A stretch of DNA of 64,000 nt, taken from contig NZ_CP109796.1 of NCBI RefSeq assembly GCF_038725785.1, positions 1,736,001 through 1,800,000 of the forward strand, given 5' to 3'. Positions within the stretch are counted from its first letter, which is position 1. Each line of letters begins with the position of its first letter. This stretch comes from Termitidicoccus mucosus (GTDB taxonomy: Bacteria > Verrucomicrobiota > Verrucomicrobiia > Opitutales > Opitutaceae). The notes beneath the pieces are model-generated. The model was given only the letters and a program-made list of their open reading frames with translations. It searched no databases and was not told where the DNA came from. Positions 9,150-19,337 of the stretch are shown here, piece after piece. The position numbers were made by a program, and so were the translations under genes.

Positions 9150-12002
9150 ATGACAAAAATCAACCTTCCCCGCCCTGCCGGACGACTGCCCGGCCTGACC
9201 ACGGCTCTGGCGCTCGCCGCCTCCTCCTTTCTCTATTATTCATTGGCCGCGCCCTGCACGGCGCAGGACCGCACCGACAATCGACGCCTCTTCTGGACCG
9301 GCAGCGGCGGCGCCGTCTGGGACAACTCCGCCGCCTCGTGGATGACCACCGGCTCCTACCTCTCCTACGCCAACCGCTCCGGCGGTGCCACGTGGGTCTC
9401 CTGCGATGCCCTCCCCTCCACCGCCTTTCTCGCCGGCGACGTCGCCATCTTCGACAGCTTTGCCGACACCAGCTACGTCTGGACCGGCAGTTCGTGGCGC
9501 GGCAGCGCCGACGACCCCACCTTCGGCTCCACCCGCACCATCGAAATCGCCTCCGAGGGCGTCACTGTCTCCGATGTTGTCGTCTATGCCGCCGCCACCA
9601 GTGAGGTAGGGACGAGCGCGGCCAGCCTCAATAACAACTACATCTTTACTGGCGGTGCCATCACCGCCGCCCCCGCTCGCATCGACGCCAGCGACGTGCA
9701 GCTCACCGGCACCGGCGTCGGTCTCGCCGCCGGCTCCGTCACCCCCACCGGCCGCCTCATCAAGATAGGCTCGGGCAACCTCACCCTCTCCAACACCGCC
9801 GCCAATCACTTCCCCGGCGGCATCCACCTCCTCCAAGGCACCCTCTCCGTCACCACCACCTGCGCTCTCGGCGACAATAACATCATCACCAATTACATCA
9901 CCACCACCGGCAATACTGCCGAGGCAAAATATGGCGCTTATTATGGCGCAAAGTTGCTCCCTCAAATCATGCAGCCCGGCGGCGGCATCCTGCCCGCCGT
10001 TGTCTTGTCCAATAATGGCCAGATACTGTCCGCCGCAGGCTCCGACCCCACCCTCCACTTCGCCGAAACCGCCGACGGAATCGACGTTACCGGTGACATC
10101 TTCATCGCCAGCCGCCTCTTCACCCTCCAAATTGACGGCACCGCCACCGCCACCATCTCGGGCAACATCATCGGCACGGCCAACGACTACGGCTCCTCCG
10201 GTGGCACTCTCATCAAGACCGGCGCCGGCACCCTCGTCCTCTCCGGCACCCGCAACCTCTTTTACGGTAGCGCCAAAAACTACAGCCGGGTGGACGAGGG
10301 CCGCGTCGTCGCCACCAGCCCCACCTCCCTCGGCACCGGCGCATGGCAGATCGCCCCCGGCACCACGATGGAGTTCCGCGGCGTCAAGGGCACCGTGCGG
10401 CAGGCCTTCATCGGCGGCGGCGCCATTGAAATCACCAATGGTTCCGACCTCACCTTCGACTGGCGCAGCGGCACCCTCGACGGCTATGACGGCATGTCCG
10501 GCAACGGAAGCTGGCACCCCGCCAAAAACGAGCTGAGCAACCTCACCATCTCCGGCCAGTCCCGCTTTACCGCCTTGGCCTCGGGCACCTACTCCGAGGT
10601 GCTCGGTGGCCCCAACGTCGCCGTCACCGTCAGCGAGGCCTCCACCCTCGTCATCGGACGCGAGGGCCTCACCGCCCGCGGCTCCGGTGCCACCAAAATC
10701 CCCATGACCTATGCGATTCTCGCCAACCGCATCGATCTCACCGGCGGCTCCACCCTCGTCCTCAATCCCAGCGCCTACCTCAGCACCGGCGCCCTCGTCT
10801 TCCCCGACACCGACACCACCTCCACCATCACCTTCGGCGCCTCCGGCGTCTCCCGCCTCCGCGTGCAGGAGTCAAACGTGGACCCCGACGACATTACCAC
10901 CACCTCCGACATCGTCCGCTATGTCGTCCCCGACGGCATGAAACTTACCATCAACGAAATCCCCATCCCCGTCGCTCCAGGTCAAAGCATCCCCAACGAC
11001 AACAGTTCCTCCGGCTGGTGCCGCGAATACGTCCTCGTCAATCAGGGGGCCAACCCGCTCAAGGACATCACCCTGACCCTCAACGCCCTCGACGCCCTTC
11101 ACGACACCCTCTACTCGCACCTCGCCGACGAACTGGTTGACCCCGTCACCCGCCACTCATCCGCCAAGAAACGCAAGTGGGTCAACGAAGCCTGGGTGCG
11201 TTACATCTCCAGCCAGATGGACTATGACCGCACCTCCATCACCACCCCCGGCGTCGAGGGCCGCGTCAACGGCCTCGTCGCCGGCGCCGACGCCCTCCTC
11301 CCCGGTCGCGTCCTCCTCGGCATCCACGGCACCATCGCCGACAACACCCTCGATACCACCAACGACACCTCCCTCTCCTCCAAGCACAAAATCCTCGGCA
11401 TCCACGCCGCCCAGCGCTTCGGCAAGTTCTACCTCTCCGCCGCCGCCGACACCGGCCGCGCCAGCTCCACCTCCTACCGCAACGAGGCCGGCAATCTCAT
11501 CCGCGGCGGGTGGGACACCTCCTACTACACCGGCGCCGTCCAAATCGGCGCCACCTTCACCCCGTGGCAAAATACCGTGCTCAAGCCCTTCGCCGGCCTC
11601 CGCTATGCCAAGCTCAAGATCTCCGGCCACCACGAAACAGGCAGCAATTTCTCCCCGATGGAGGTCAAGGCCTTTGACGATGCCTCCGCCCAAGCCGCCT
11701 ACGGCGTCGCCGTCGGGCGGAAATTCAAGCTCTTCAAACGCGAGTTTGCCGCCGACCTCTCCCTCGCCCGCAAGCACACCATCCGCTCCCCGCGCGAGAC
11801 CCTGACCGTGCGCTATTACGATTCGCCCACGACCCCCGTCACCCTTGAGCGCGGCGACTATTACGCCGACCTCACCGCCATCGGCCTGAACCTCCGCGCC
11901 GCCCTTTCCAAACACACCATCGTCGGCCTCGCCCTCGATTACGAGACCGCCTCCACCCAAAACCGCACCACCGCCAGCCTTCTCGTCGGCTACACTTGGT
12001 GA
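9150..12002 (+). CDS. Autotransporter outer-membrane beta-barrel protein (AT1)
   Basis: A 950-residue type V secretion protein. Start ATG 9150 gives a signal peptide with hydrophobic core TTALALAASSFLYYSLAA; the frame is open further upstream to 9006 without one. The passenger (about 40-670) is rich in Gly, Thr and Ser and carries autotransporter-associated beta-strand repeats, for example IGSGNLTLSNTAANHF (near 205) and IKTGAGTLVLSGTRNLF (near 353). Residues about 672-950 form a beta-barrel of alternating aromatic strands ending in ASLLVGYTW with a terminal aromatic residue. The gene lies 60 bases before the TonB-dependent receptor, so the two may be co-expressed. Ligand and role are unknown; no protease or lipase motif was seen in the passenger. 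Confidence 0.88.
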   Translation: MTKINLPRPAGRLPGLTTALALAASSFLYYSLAAPCTAQDRTDNRRLFWTGSGGAVWDNSAASWMTTGSYLSYANRSGGATWVSCDALPSTAFLAGDVAIFDSFADTSYVWTGSSWRGSADDPTFGSTRTIEIASEGVTVSDVVVYAAATSEVGTSAASLNNNYIFTGGAITAAPARIDASDVQLTGTGVGLAAGSVTPTGRLIKIGSGNLTLSNTAANHFPGGIHLLQGTLSVTTTCALGDNNIITNYITTTGNTAEAKYGAYYGAKLLPQIMQPGGGILPAVVLSNNGQILSAAGSDPTLHFAETADGIDVTGDIFIASRLFTLQIDGTATATISGNIIGTANDYGSSGGTLIKTGAGTLVLSGTRNLFYGSAKNYSRVDEGRVVATSPTSLGTGAWQIAPGTTMEFRGVKGTVRQAFIGGGAIEITNGSDLTFDWRSGTLDGYDGMSGNGSWHPAKNELSNLTISGQSRFTALASGTYSEVLGGPNVAVTVSEASTLVIGREGLTARGSGATKIPMTYAILANRIDLTGGSTLVLNPSAYLSTGALVFPDTDTTSTITFGASGVSRLRVQESNVDPDDITTTSDIVRYVVPDGMKLTINEIPIPVAPGQSIPNDNSSSGWCREYVLVNQGANPLKDITLTLNALDALHDTLYSHLADELVDPVTRHSSAKKRKWVNEAWVRYISSQMDYDRTSITTPGVEGRVNGLVAGADALLPGRVLLGIHGTIADNTLDTTNDTSLSSKHKILGIHAAQRFGKFYLSAAADTGRASSTSYRNEAGNLIRGGWDTSYYTGAVQIGATFTPWQNTVLKPFAGLRYAKLKISGHHETGSNFSPMEVKAFDDASAQAAYGVAVGRKFKLFKREFAADLSLARKHTIRSPRETLTVRYYDSPTTPVTLERGDYYADLTAIGLNLRAALSKHTIVGLALDYETASTQNRTTASLLVGYTW

Positions 12003-12062
12003 TTGGCCTCCCTCCGTCTTATCCAACCCGCCAGCCACCCTCTTCCAAACACCCGTCGCCCT

Positions 12063-15000
12063 ATGAAAAACTCGCGTCTTTTTTGTGTCCTTTGTGCCTT
12101 TGTGGTGGGCTCTCTTGCCGCCTTCGCACAAAACGAGCCCGCTCCAGAATCCCGGCAATTCGCCGTCATCACCGGACGCGTCCTCAACACTGACTCTCAA
12201 CTCTACATCGCCAACGCCGAGGTCCGCATCGCCGGCACCGCCGCCCTCGTCTATACCGAGGACGGCGGCACCTACCGCATTGAGGTTCCCGCCGGCTCCG
12301 TCACCCTCACCGTCAGCTACGCTGGCCTCCAGACCGCCACCCGCACGCTCGACGCCGCCCCTGACGCCACTCTCACCGCCGACTTTGAGTTGCACCCCCT
12401 CGGCCTCGATCGCCGCGCCGCCGCGGCCATCGCATCCGGCACCGCCGCTGCCGGCGGCATTGACCCCAATGTCATCGTCCTCGACCGCTTCACCGTCAGC
12501 GCCGAGCGCACCGGCCAGGCCAAGGTGCTCATGGAGCAGCGCGCCGCCGACAACGCCAAGACCATCATCTCCACCGACCAGTTCGGCGAACTCACCCAAG
12601 GCAGCGTCGGCGAGTTCATGAAATACATGCCCGGCGTCACCCTTGACACCGACGATGAGGGCGAACTCGCCTACGTCCGCGTCGGCGGCCTCGACCCCAA
12701 ATACGCCGGCTTCTCCATGGACGGCATCCAGCTCGCCTCCGCCACCGAGGGCGGCTCCCGCGCCAATCACTTCCAGCAGATGAGCATCACCGCCATCGAG
12801 TCCATCGAGTTCAACCAGACCCTCCTCGCCCGCATGCCCGCCAACAAGCCCGCCGGCAGCTTTGAGCTCAAAACCCGCTACGCCTTCAACCGCAAGCAGC
12901 CCGAAATCTCCTTCGACTTCGGCCTCGATGGCACTGGCGACACCCTCGAACTCGGCCGCGACTACCTGCCCGACAACAAAAAGCGCATGCGCACCTACCC
13001 CGGCGGTCGCGTCAGCTACGGCGGCGCCTTCTTCAAACGCCGCCTCGGCATTGAGGCCAGTGTTTCCCAATACCAGCAATACCGCAACGACCAGCGCCAC
13101 ACCATCACCTACACCTACCCTACCGCCCCCTACATTAGCGATGAGACCGGCGAGCTGCAAAACCCGAACCCCACCACCACCTTCGTCACCCGCAACGGCA
13201 ATCAGGAGGCCCTGCAAGGCCCCTCCCTCCTCAATCTGGCATGGCTCGACGGCCCCCGCATCAAAACCTCCCAGGCCGCCAGCCTCAACCTCGACTACAA
13301 AATCACCCCCAACCTCACCTTCGCCCTCAAAAACAGCTACACCTACAACGAAAACGAATACTACAACATCTACTACACCCTGGAAGCTATCAACCGCGAC
13401 GACAACTACACCGTCAACACCAACTCCCCCGCCCCCGGCGCCTCCGTCAACTCCACCCTCACCTACTGGGAGGTGGATGCCACCGGCCCCGGCGGTGCGC
13501 AGTCTTTGGAAACCGTGCTTCGCGAAGGCCCCTCCTTCCGCGTCACCAAAAACACCAACTACACCATCTCCCCCCGCCTCGAATACAAGAACGGCCCTCT
13601 TCAAATTAACTTCCGCGGCGCCTACTCCTACTCCCACGGCGACTACAGCGACGGCGACACGGGCCGCTTCCGCGGCGCCCCGAACCGCCTCGGCGGTCTC
13701 AGCTGGATCGCCACGCGCGATTCCACTGACTCCCCCACCTGGACCCTGACCCAGACCGGCGGCTCCCTCTGGACCGAGGCCCAGAACCTCAGCCGCGTCC
13801 CCTCTTCCGGCGGCACCGGCGCCTACCTCTTCGGCGTCTATTACGACGACCCCCACTACACCGAAAACACCCAGACCTCCGGCTACCTCGACCTCACCTA
13901 CGCCATGCGCGTCTTCAACCACCCCGTCACCTTCCGCGCCGGCGGTGCCGTCATCAACAGCGACTACACCCGCCGCCGAAACCAGAAAAACTTCAACTAC
14001 ATCGGCCCCGAGGGCACCCAGGTCGCCTCCACCTACCCCATGGCCGACCACTACATCTTCAACATGGACCTCGGCGGCAAGGCCGGCAACGTCAACGCGC
14101 AAAACTGGCCCGTCGTCAACCAGAACCAGCTCTGGGACCTCTACGTCGCCCACCCCGAATACTTCACGGTGGACGCCGTGGACAACACCCAGAACGCCCT
14201 CACCAACCGCAACGACCTCACCGAGCGCATCGACGCCCTCTACGCCGAGGCCACCACCCGCGCCGGCAAGTTCAGCTTCAATCTCGGCGTCCGTGTCGAG
14301 CGCACCGTCACCGACATTTCCTTCACCAACATGCGCACCCCGGCCCAGATCGCGGAACTCCAAAAACTGGCCACCCCCGAGGAAATCGCCTCCGGCATGT
14401 TCAACACCTCCACCGTCCGCGGCAAACTGTTCCAGTATTACGACGGCGAGCGCGGCACACGCAACGTTGACTACGACAACGTCTTCCTCTCCGGCGGCAT
14501 CAAATACGACATCACCTCCAACCTCCGCTTCCAGTTCTCCATGTCGCAGTCCATCCTTCGCCCCGACTACGGCAACCTCTCCGGCGTCGTCAACTTTCCC
14601 GATTATTACGTCACCAACCTCTGGGTTCCCAATCCCAAGCTCAAACCCGAGAAAACCGCCAAATATTATGCCGGTCTCCAGTGGTATCTCAACCCCGCCG
14701 GCATCGTCGAACTCTCCGCCTACCGCCTCGACATAGACGCCCTCCAAATCTCGAACCAGGTCATCACCGCCGCGCAGGCCACGGACCAGCTCGGCTACTC
14801 CCTCGACGACCTGCTCAAGGGCCTCGACGCCGGCGATGCGGTCATTGATGAGGAAACCCAGCAGGCCATCACGGAAACCATGCAGGACATCACCTACCGC
14901 TCCACCATCAACGCCGAGGGCACCCGCACCGTCTATGGCGTCACCGTCCGCTACGACCAGCAGCTCACCTTCCTCCCCGGCATGCTCAAGGGCCTCTCCG

Positions 15001-15395
15001 TCTTCGGTTCCTTCACCACCGCCTCCCTGCAAAACGCCGAGCGGGACGAGGAAAAAATCGGCCGCGCCAGCAAGTCCGCCAACGGGGGCATCAAATACCG
15101 CCTCGGCCGCTTCTCCTTCAGCCTCCGCGGCAACTGGGCCGACGACAAGCTCATCTCCATCACCCGCCCCTACACCGGACGCCAGTGGACGACCTCCGAC
15201 CATATCTACGAGAAAGCCCGCCTCACGATAGACTTCTCCGGCAACTTCAGCCTCAACAAGAACCTAGAGCTGGTCTGGTCCATCCGCAACCTCACCGAGG
15301 AACCCTACATCCGCTACTCCAACGTCCCAGGCCGTATCTCCTGGTATAGCGTCCCCGACACCATCTGGAACTTCAGCATAAGGGGAAAATACTGA
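12063..15395 (+). CDS. TonB-dependent outer-membrane receptor
   Basis: A 1110-residue energised importer of the outer membrane. ATG 12063 gives a signal peptide (LFCVLCAFVVGSLAAFAQ). Residues about 33-115 are a carboxypeptidase-regulatory-like domain (ITGRVLNTDSQLYIANAEV). After a linker with DRFTVSAERTGQA, the plug (about 145-265) shows GSVGEFMKYMPGVTLD, YVRVGGLDPKYAGFSMDG and SIEFNQTLLARMPANKPAG. The remainder is the 22-strand barrel, ending WNFSIRGKY with a terminal aromatic residue. No SusD homologue accompanies it, as is usual outside Bacteroidota. It sits among three autotransporters and upstream of the hydrolases, so it may import their products; the ligand is not predictable. The core of its signal peptide is encoded by a sequence that matches a spacer repeat (12077-12107). 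Confidence 0.92.
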   Translation: MKNSRLFCVLCAFVVGSLAAFAQNEPAPESRQFAVITGRVLNTDSQLYIANAEVRIAGTAALVYTEDGGTYRIEVPAGSVTLTVSYAGLQTATRTLDAAPDATLTADFELHPLGLDRRAAAAIASGTAAAGGIDPNVIVLDRFTVSAERTGQAKVLMEQRAADNAKTIISTDQFGELTQGSVGEFMKYMPGVTLDTDDEGELAYVRVGGLDPKYAGFSMDGIQLASATEGGSRANHFQQMSITAIESIEFNQTLLARMPANKPAGSFELKTRYAFNRKQPEISFDFGLDGTGDTLELGRDYLPDNKKRMRTYPGGRVSYGGAFFKRRLGIEASVSQYQQYRNDQRHTITYTYPTAPYISDETGELQNPNPTTTFVTRNGNQEALQGPSLLNLAWLDGPRIKTSQAASLNLDYKITPNLTFALKNSYTYNENEYYNIYYTLEAINRDDNYTVNTNSPAPGASVNSTLTYWEVDATGPGGAQSLETVLREGPSFRVTKNTNYTISPRLEYKNGPLQINFRGAYSYSHGDYSDGDTGRFRGAPNRLGGLSWIATRDSTDSPTWTLTQTGGSLWTEAQNLSRVPSSGGTGAYLFGVYYDDPHYTENTQTSGYLDLTYAMRVFNHPVTFRAGGAVINSDYTRRRNQKNFNYIGPEGTQVASTYPMADHYIFNMDLGGKAGNVNAQNWPVVNQNQLWDLYVAHPEYFTVDAVDNTQNALTNRNDLTERIDALYAEATTRAGKFSFNLGVRVERTVTDISFTNMRTPAQIAELQKLATPEEIASGMFNTSTVRGKLFQYYDGERGTRNVDYDNVFLSGGIKYDITSNLRFQFSMSQSILRPDYGNLSGVVNFPDYYVTNLWVPNPKLKPEKTAKYYAGLQWYLNPAGIVELSAYRLDIDALQISNQVITAAQATDQLGYSLDDLLKGLDAGDAVIDEETQQAITETMQDITYRSTINAEGTRTVYGVTVRYDQQLTFLPGMLKGLSVFGSFTTASLQNAERDEEKIGRASKSANGGIKYRLGRFSFSLRGNWADDKLISITRPYTGRQWTTSDHIYEKARLTIDFSGNFSLNKNLELVWSIRNLTEEPYIRYSNVPGRISWYSVPDTIWNFSIRGKY
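12077..12107 (+). repeat. Repeat-like segment encoding the TonB receptor signal-peptide core (family H word)
   Basis: The stretch ending GTGCCTTTGTGGTG matches the spacer just upstream of the GDPD gene at 25546-25576, where the same word is non-coding, and resembles the TTGTGCC/TTTGTGG arms of the family H palindromes. Here it encodes LFCVLCAFVV, the hydrophobic core of the leader. Confidence 0.55.
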
Positions 15396-15457
15396 GGCCG
15401 CGCCAGCACGACCAGCTTTAAGTCACAGGCTCAATTCAAACCATTAAATCTTTTTAT

Positions 15458-18400
15458 ATGAACCCATTCGCTTTCATTGCCGCCACCGCCAAAGGGGCGC
15501 GGACATTCTTGTCCGCGACCCGCAAGCCCGCGGGCAGGGATGCCCGCGCTCCTTTCTTCCTCGCTCTTGCCGCCCTCCTCCTCTCCCTCGCCACGCCCGG
15601 CCCGGCCTTCTCCCAATCCATCGCCGCCGGCGGCACGCTTTCCGCCACTCCGCTCCTGCCCGGCACCGACGGCACCTATTACTATGAAGGCTTCGACTCG
15701 GCCAACAGCCGCTACGTCTTCATTTCCACCACCGGCACCTACTTCTACGTTGATAGCGGTGGCAACACCACCGTCGGAGGCACCATCGGCACTGTCGCCA
15801 CCGCATCCCCCTATCGCGCCGTCGTCCAAAGCGGCACCACCACCTTTCAGTTCTACAACCGCAACGCCGGCCTCTACACCCCAGTTGAAATTACCACCCC
15901 CGGCGGTGTCATCTCCGGCACTAGCTTCGCCCCCCGTGGCGGCTTCTGGTCCGCCAGCGACGTCACCTTCACCCTCGACGGCTCCGCCGACGCCTCCGGC
16001 CTCTGGATCGAAGGCTACTCCAACCTCACCTCTGCCACCGGTGCCCCCGCCGACGTGGCCGACCCCGTTGCCAGCGTGGTTTCCGGCAGCACCTACTACT
16101 ACAGGCACAACGGCGCCGACACCACCGTCGTCACCCCCGCCATCGTCGTCGCCGGCGTCACCGTCCGAACCAGCTCTACCTACAGCCTCGCCTCCGTCTT
16201 CTCCGGCACCAACGTCAACATTCTCTCTCCCGTCGTAAACAACTCCTCCCGCCAGGCCCTCTCCATCCGCAACGACGCCGCCGTCTTCCTCTACGGCGGC
16301 ACCATCTCGAAAATTGCCACCGCCACCGGCGAGGCCTCCGAAACTTTTTACTTGGTCGGCAATCAGGAGGGCCTCGGCTCTTCCGCGCATTTCCACGGCG
16401 AGGACCTTGCCATCATCACCAGCGGCACCGCCCTTGAAGCCTTCAACCTCGGCGGCGGGCACACCACCGCCGACCTCTATCGCTCCACCATCACCTCCAC
16501 CATCTACGCCGTCAACGCCACCACCAATCACACCCAGGTCTTCAACCTTAACGACCAGTCCGGCTTGGGCGGCGCTCACTTCTACGGCGAGGATCTCGCC
16601 ATCAGCATAGACAACAGCAACAACGGCGCGGTCGTCCCCATCCGTGTTTTCGCCTTCGGCTACGGCGCCAACACCATCGCCCTCAAAAATTCCACCCTTA
16701 CCTCCAACGGCAAAGGCGCCGTCTTCCGCTGGAAAACCTCCGAGGGCACCGGCGGCTATGCCGGCGGCAATGAGGCCATGCACGACGGCAACACCAGCTC
16801 CGTCACCCTCGAAAACACCAGCATCTTCACCACCGGCAACTACGCCCCCATCTTCCAGCAAACCGGCCGCTTCGGCAGCGCCACCGTCGTCGGCGGCACT
16901 CTCTCCACCACCGGCGCCAACTCCCCCATCATCCGCCTCGCCGGCGCCAACGACGCCCAGGACGAAGCCCGCTTCACCGGACTCTTTACCAACGTCCTCC
17001 TCGAGGCCCCGAACTCCTCCGCCATTGACCTCGACATCAACGTCAGGGACTCCACCAACTACGGCGAAGACGGCGGCGGCGTCGGCAAGGAAGTCACCAC
17101 CCTCATCTCCACCGCTTGGGATCTCGTCTTTCAAAGTTCCACCCTCAACGCCGCCAAGGCCATGCGCATCGCCACCGCCGGCGCCGACAACAGCCCCTTC
17201 GCCAACGAAACCAAGCTCACCGTCCGCGATTCCGTCTTCAACGGCCGCATCGAAATGCTCGTCTCCGGTGTCGGCACCGGCGTTTACGAAACCACCGGCG
17301 CCAACCTCCGACTCAAGGGCGAGCGCTCCACCTTCACCGGTGGCTTCTACCTGACCGGCACCGAGGTCGCCCGCAAATACCACGAGGCCGAGCTTTACCT
17401 CATAGACTCCTTCTTCGGCACCGAGGGAGCTCCCGCCCCCGTCACCATGGAAAACCGCGGCGGTCTCGTCATCAAGTTCGACCACACCCCCATGGTCGGC
17501 GACATCACCCTCTCCGGCTCCACCCGCACCTACCTCGATCTCACCAGTTCCCCCGTCACCGGCTCCATCTCCCTCGCCGGCACCGCCCTCCTCCAAAACA
17601 GCCCCGGCCTCGACCTCAACAACCGCGCCGCCACCGTCCGCGACTCCTCCATCTCCGGCGGCTTCAACCTCGCCGGCGCTTCCTCCGTTGACCTCACCCT
17701 CACCGGCAACACCACCGTCTCCGGCGGCATCACCGCCACCGACGCCGCCACCGCCACCCTCCGCTTCAAGGACAGTTCCTCCATCAATGGCGGCGTCACC
17801 CTCTCCGGCAGTTCCTCCGTCACCCTCGTCCTCTCCAGCGTTGACCAGCTCACCGGCGACCTCGTCGTCAACGACCGCGCCCGCCTCGCCCTCGCCACCT
17901 TCGCCGGCACACCCATCAGCCTCGACCGCAACTTCGACCTCGGCGGCATCTGGAGCATCCCCGGCAAAACCACCCTCGTCGGTACCCTCGACCTCACCAG
18001 CCCGCTCGCCACCCTCTCCATCGTCAGTGCCGCCAAGGACTCCCTCATCCTCAAGTCCGGTCTCACCGGCAACGGCCGCCTCGACATCGAATCCATCGAT
18101 GGCGCCCTCGTCGGCGCCGCCGAAATCCACGTCATCCGCGACGAAACCAACACCTTCGTTTCCGGCACCGACCGGCCCCTCATCCTCTCCCATCCCGTGG
18201 ACTACGGCCTCGCCGCCTACACCCTCGAAAACCGCGCCGACGGCGCCTACCTCGTCGGCGGCCTCGATCGCGGCTCTTACGGCACCGCCGGCGCCGCCGT
18301 TCTCAACACCACCGCCCTCTCCGCCCAAGACTATTTCTCCGCCCTCGAACCGCTTCAACGCCACGCCTCCGATCTCCGCGACCGCGCCGCCGCCGGTGCC

Positions 18401-19243
18401 TTCCGTCGCGCCAACTTCGACACCGGCGACCTCTGGGTTCAGGGCCGCGCCGTTGACACCGAAGTGGACCGCTCCAACCCCTCCCTCGACTTCACCCAGC
18501 GCACCCTCGGTATCACCGCCGGCGCCGACGCCCACTACGACCTCGGCACCGCCACCCTCGCCACCGGCGTCTTTGCCGACACCGCCACCACCCTCCGCGA
18601 CTTCATCAGCACCGCCGACGGTCGCACCGTCACCATCGGCGCCGGCTTCACCGCCCTCTGGGCTCACCGCAACGGACTCTACGCCTCCGGCCTCGCCCGC
18701 TTCGACACCTCCAACCACACCCTCGACACCCACTCCCCCAACAACGCTTTGTCCGCCGACTACCACACCCAGTCCGGCGGCATCGCCCTCGAAGCCGGCT
18801 GGCGACTCGGCCACGACCTCCTCTCCTTCATCCCCGAAGGCTGGTGGTTCGAACCCTCCCTCGGCTTCGGTTACGCCAAACTCGCCGGCGCCACCTACAC
18901 CACCGAGTCCAACCGCGAGAACAACATCATCGACATCACCCTCGCCGGCGCAAAGGCCCTCCAATACCGCGCCGCCCTCGCCGTTGGCTATAAACTCGAC
19001 GAAAACTGGAATCTCCTCGCCCGCCTCGCCTATGCCAATGTGGACGCCTCCGGCGGCACCATCTCCGGCGGCGGCGTGAGCAACGTCGCCACGCTCCTCG
19101 ACGGCGCCCGCTACGAAGCTGCCGTCGGTGTCACCCGCCGCGTCGGCGCCAACGGACGCATCCACCTCGACTACGCCTACACCTCCGGCGACGACTACAC
19201 CCGCCCCTACACCCTCACCCTCGGCTACAGCCACCTCTGGTGA
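15458..19243 (+). CDS. Autotransporter outer-membrane beta-barrel protein (AT2)
   Basis: A 1261-residue autotransporter. Its leader is unusually long: a short N-terminus, then residues 13-32 (GARTFLSATRKPAGRDARAP) encoded by a palindromic repeat, then the hydrophobic core FFLALAALLLSLATPGPAFS with cleavage near residue 53. The passenger (about 54-985) is a predicted right-handed beta-helix rich in short Ser/Thr/Gly strands (SSVTLENTSIFTTGNYAPIF and similar). Residues about 990-1261 form the barrel, ending LTLGYSHLW. It differs in barrel sequence from the next two autotransporters. No catalytic motif was seen; adhesion, display or substrate capture are all possible. Confidence 0.87.
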   Translation: MNPFAFIAATAKGARTFLSATRKPAGRDARAPFFLALAALLLSLATPGPAFSQSIAAGGTLSATPLLPGTDGTYYYEGFDSANSRYVFISTTGTYFYVDSGGNTTVGGTIGTVATASPYRAVVQSGTTTFQFYNRNAGLYTPVEITTPGGVISGTSFAPRGGFWSASDVTFTLDGSADASGLWIEGYSNLTSATGAPADVADPVASVVSGSTYYYRHNGADTTVVTPAIVVAGVTVRTSSTYSLASVFSGTNVNILSPVVNNSSRQALSIRNDAAVFLYGGTISKIATATGEASETFYLVGNQEGLGSSAHFHGEDLAIITSGTALEAFNLGGGHTTADLYRSTITSTIYAVNATTNHTQVFNLNDQSGLGGAHFYGEDLAISIDNSNNGAVVPIRVFAFGYGANTIALKNSTLTSNGKGAVFRWKTSEGTGGYAGGNEAMHDGNTSSVTLENTSIFTTGNYAPIFQQTGRFGSATVVGGTLSTTGANSPIIRLAGANDAQDEARFTGLFTNVLLEAPNSSAIDLDINVRDSTNYGEDGGGVGKEVTTLISTAWDLVFQSSTLNAAKAMRIATAGADNSPFANETKLTVRDSVFNGRIEMLVSGVGTGVYETTGANLRLKGERSTFTGGFYLTGTEVARKYHEAELYLIDSFFGTEGAPAPVTMENRGGLVIKFDHTPMVGDITLSGSTRTYLDLTSSPVTGSISLAGTALLQNSPGLDLNNRAATVRDSSISGGFNLAGASSVDLTLTGNTTVSGGITATDAATATLRFKDSSSINGGVTLSGSSSVTLVLSSVDQLTGDLVVNDRARLALATFAGTPISLDRNFDLGGIWSIPGKTTLVGTLDLTSPLATLSIVSAAKDSLILKSGLTGNGRLDIESIDGALVGAAEIHVIRDETNTFVSGTDRPLILSHPVDYGLAAYTLENRADGAYLVGGLDRGSYGTAGAAVLNTTALSAQDYFSALEPLQRHASDLRDRAAAGAFRRANFDTGDLWVQGRAVDTEVDRSNPSLDFTQRTLGITAGADAHYDLGTATLATGVFADTATTLRDFISTADGRTVTIGAGFTALWAHRNGLYASGLARFDTSNHTLDTHSPNNALSADYHTQSGGIALEAGWRLGHDLLSFIPEGWWFEPSLGFGYAKLAGATYTTESNRENNIIDITLAGAKALQYRAALAVGYKLDENWNLLARLAYANVDASGGTISGGGVSNVATLLDGARYEAAVGVTRRVGANGRIHLDYAYTSGDDYTRPYTLTLGYSHLW
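15494..15553. repeat. Palindromic element in frame in the AT2 leader (family A, copy 1)
   Basis: Two adjacent hairpins: GCGGACATTCTTGTCCGC, then CGCGGGCAGGGATGCCCGCG. Its reverse complement matches the element at 24159-24212 closely, so copies lie in opposite orientation. It keeps the frame and adds about 20 residues between the start and the hydrophobic core of the signal peptide. Confidence 0.85.
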
Positions 19244-19337
19244 GCGCGCGGAACCGCGCCTCGGTTCAAGTCAAAAAAATTAAGTCCAAGCCCGAACCTG
19301 CCACCTTTACCATTACAACTCCAACCACGCCGTCACC

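Noticed and set aside
11157-15203. Very long open frame on the minus strand opposite AT1 and the TonB receptor
   Set aside because: It is an antisense by-product of the C-ending codon bias; the + strand proteins are well-known families, and the antisense translation is low-complexity Gly/Ala/Val/Asp.
15431-19234. 1267-codon minus-strand open frame opposite AT2
   Set aside because: Low-complexity antisense shadow; AT2 has a leader, passenger and barrel.
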